From Pseudomonadota bacterium (lineage in GTDB: Bacteria; Pseudomonadota; Alphaproteobacteria; Micropepsales; Micropepsaceae): 6,709 nucleotides of DNA. The notes under the pieces are model-generated. The model ran no database searches. It was not told the origin of the DNA and saw only the letters and a program-made list of their open reading frames with translations. Position numbers and translations under genes: made by a program. The stretch spans positions 1-6,709 of the forward strand of contig JAKAVI010000077.1 in assembly GCA_021817355.1 (NCBI GenBank), in the 5' to 3' direction. Positions 6,640 to 6,709 of the stretch are shown in pieces; the first letter of the stretch is position 1, and each line of letters opens with the position of its first letter.

Positions 6640-6662
6640 GTAACCGGCAAATAAGTAACCGG
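6640..6662 (+). repeat. Short direct repeat GTAACCGG x2
   Basis: GTAACCGG occurs at 6640-6647 and again at 6655-6662, 15 bp apart, just after tRNA-Arg. Two copies of an 8-mer may be chance; no function is assigned. The rest of the last 100 bases shows no callable gene. Confidence 0.4.
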
Positions 6663-6709
6663 GTACGCCAACGCCGTGGGCGCCACCGTTCCAGCTGCTC
6701 AGGCGGAGG

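Noticed and set aside
6257..6643. 128-codon + strand open frame between the peptidase gene and the right end
   Set aside because: It runs straight through tRNA-Arg; its [12 protein letters not shown] stretch is the familiar false translation of that tRNA. No ribosome binding site or domain.
6582..6709. Minus-strand open frame with a hydrophobic stretch running from the right edge into the tRNA
   Set aside because: Ends in RTRQDSNL, the common false reading of the antisense of a tRNA, and its start is outside the window.
1..6709. CRISPR arrays, insertion sequences, toxin-antitoxin pairs, riboswitches
   Set aside because: No regularly spaced repeats, transposase motifs, terminal inverted repeats or paired small genes were found on either strand.

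Overview
The window looks like a piece of an alphaproteobacterial chromosome close to the replication origin. Three things point there: the gene order mnmG-rsmG-parA-parB on one strand, exact copies of the chromosomal centromere palindrome (parS, GTTTCACGTGAAAC core), and high G+C coding sequence in the core genes. The order Hyphomicrobiales would fit, but the sequence alone does not settle the order or genus.

Layout, left to right, everything on the + strand. Positions 2-769 hold the 3' part of an accessory gene for a small membrane-anchored protein of unknown function. It is AT-rich, uses codons rare elsewhere in the window, and is probably of foreign origin. Positions 770-967 are an intergenic region with an AT-rich probable promoter and two parS sites 29 bp apart. 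Positions 968-6242 hold five genes with no gap between any of them: mnmG (tRNA wobble-uridine modification), rsmG (16S rRNA m7G methyltransferase, with a third parS inside its coding sequence), parA, parB, and a DUF2817/M14-like zinc peptidase. Adjacent genes overlap by 4, 35, 4 and 4 bp, so they are probably one translationally coupled operon. Positions 6243-6532 hold no convincing gene, only a possible terminator and a possible tRNA promoter. A tRNA-Arg(CCG) gene with encoded CCA lies at 6533-6609. The last 100 bases hold nothing callable except a short direct repeat.

How it works together: ParB loads at the parS sites and forms the partition complex, and ParA moves that complex during segregation of the origin region. 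MnmG and RsmG are translation-quality genes that ride in the same transcription unit. The peptidase is the unexpected partner.

I do not see an evident new defence or mobile system. The items most worth a second look are the parS pair beside the probable mnmG promoter, the peptidase coupled to parB, the foreign-looking gene just upstream of mnmG, and an AT-rich, rare-codon patch inside parA.
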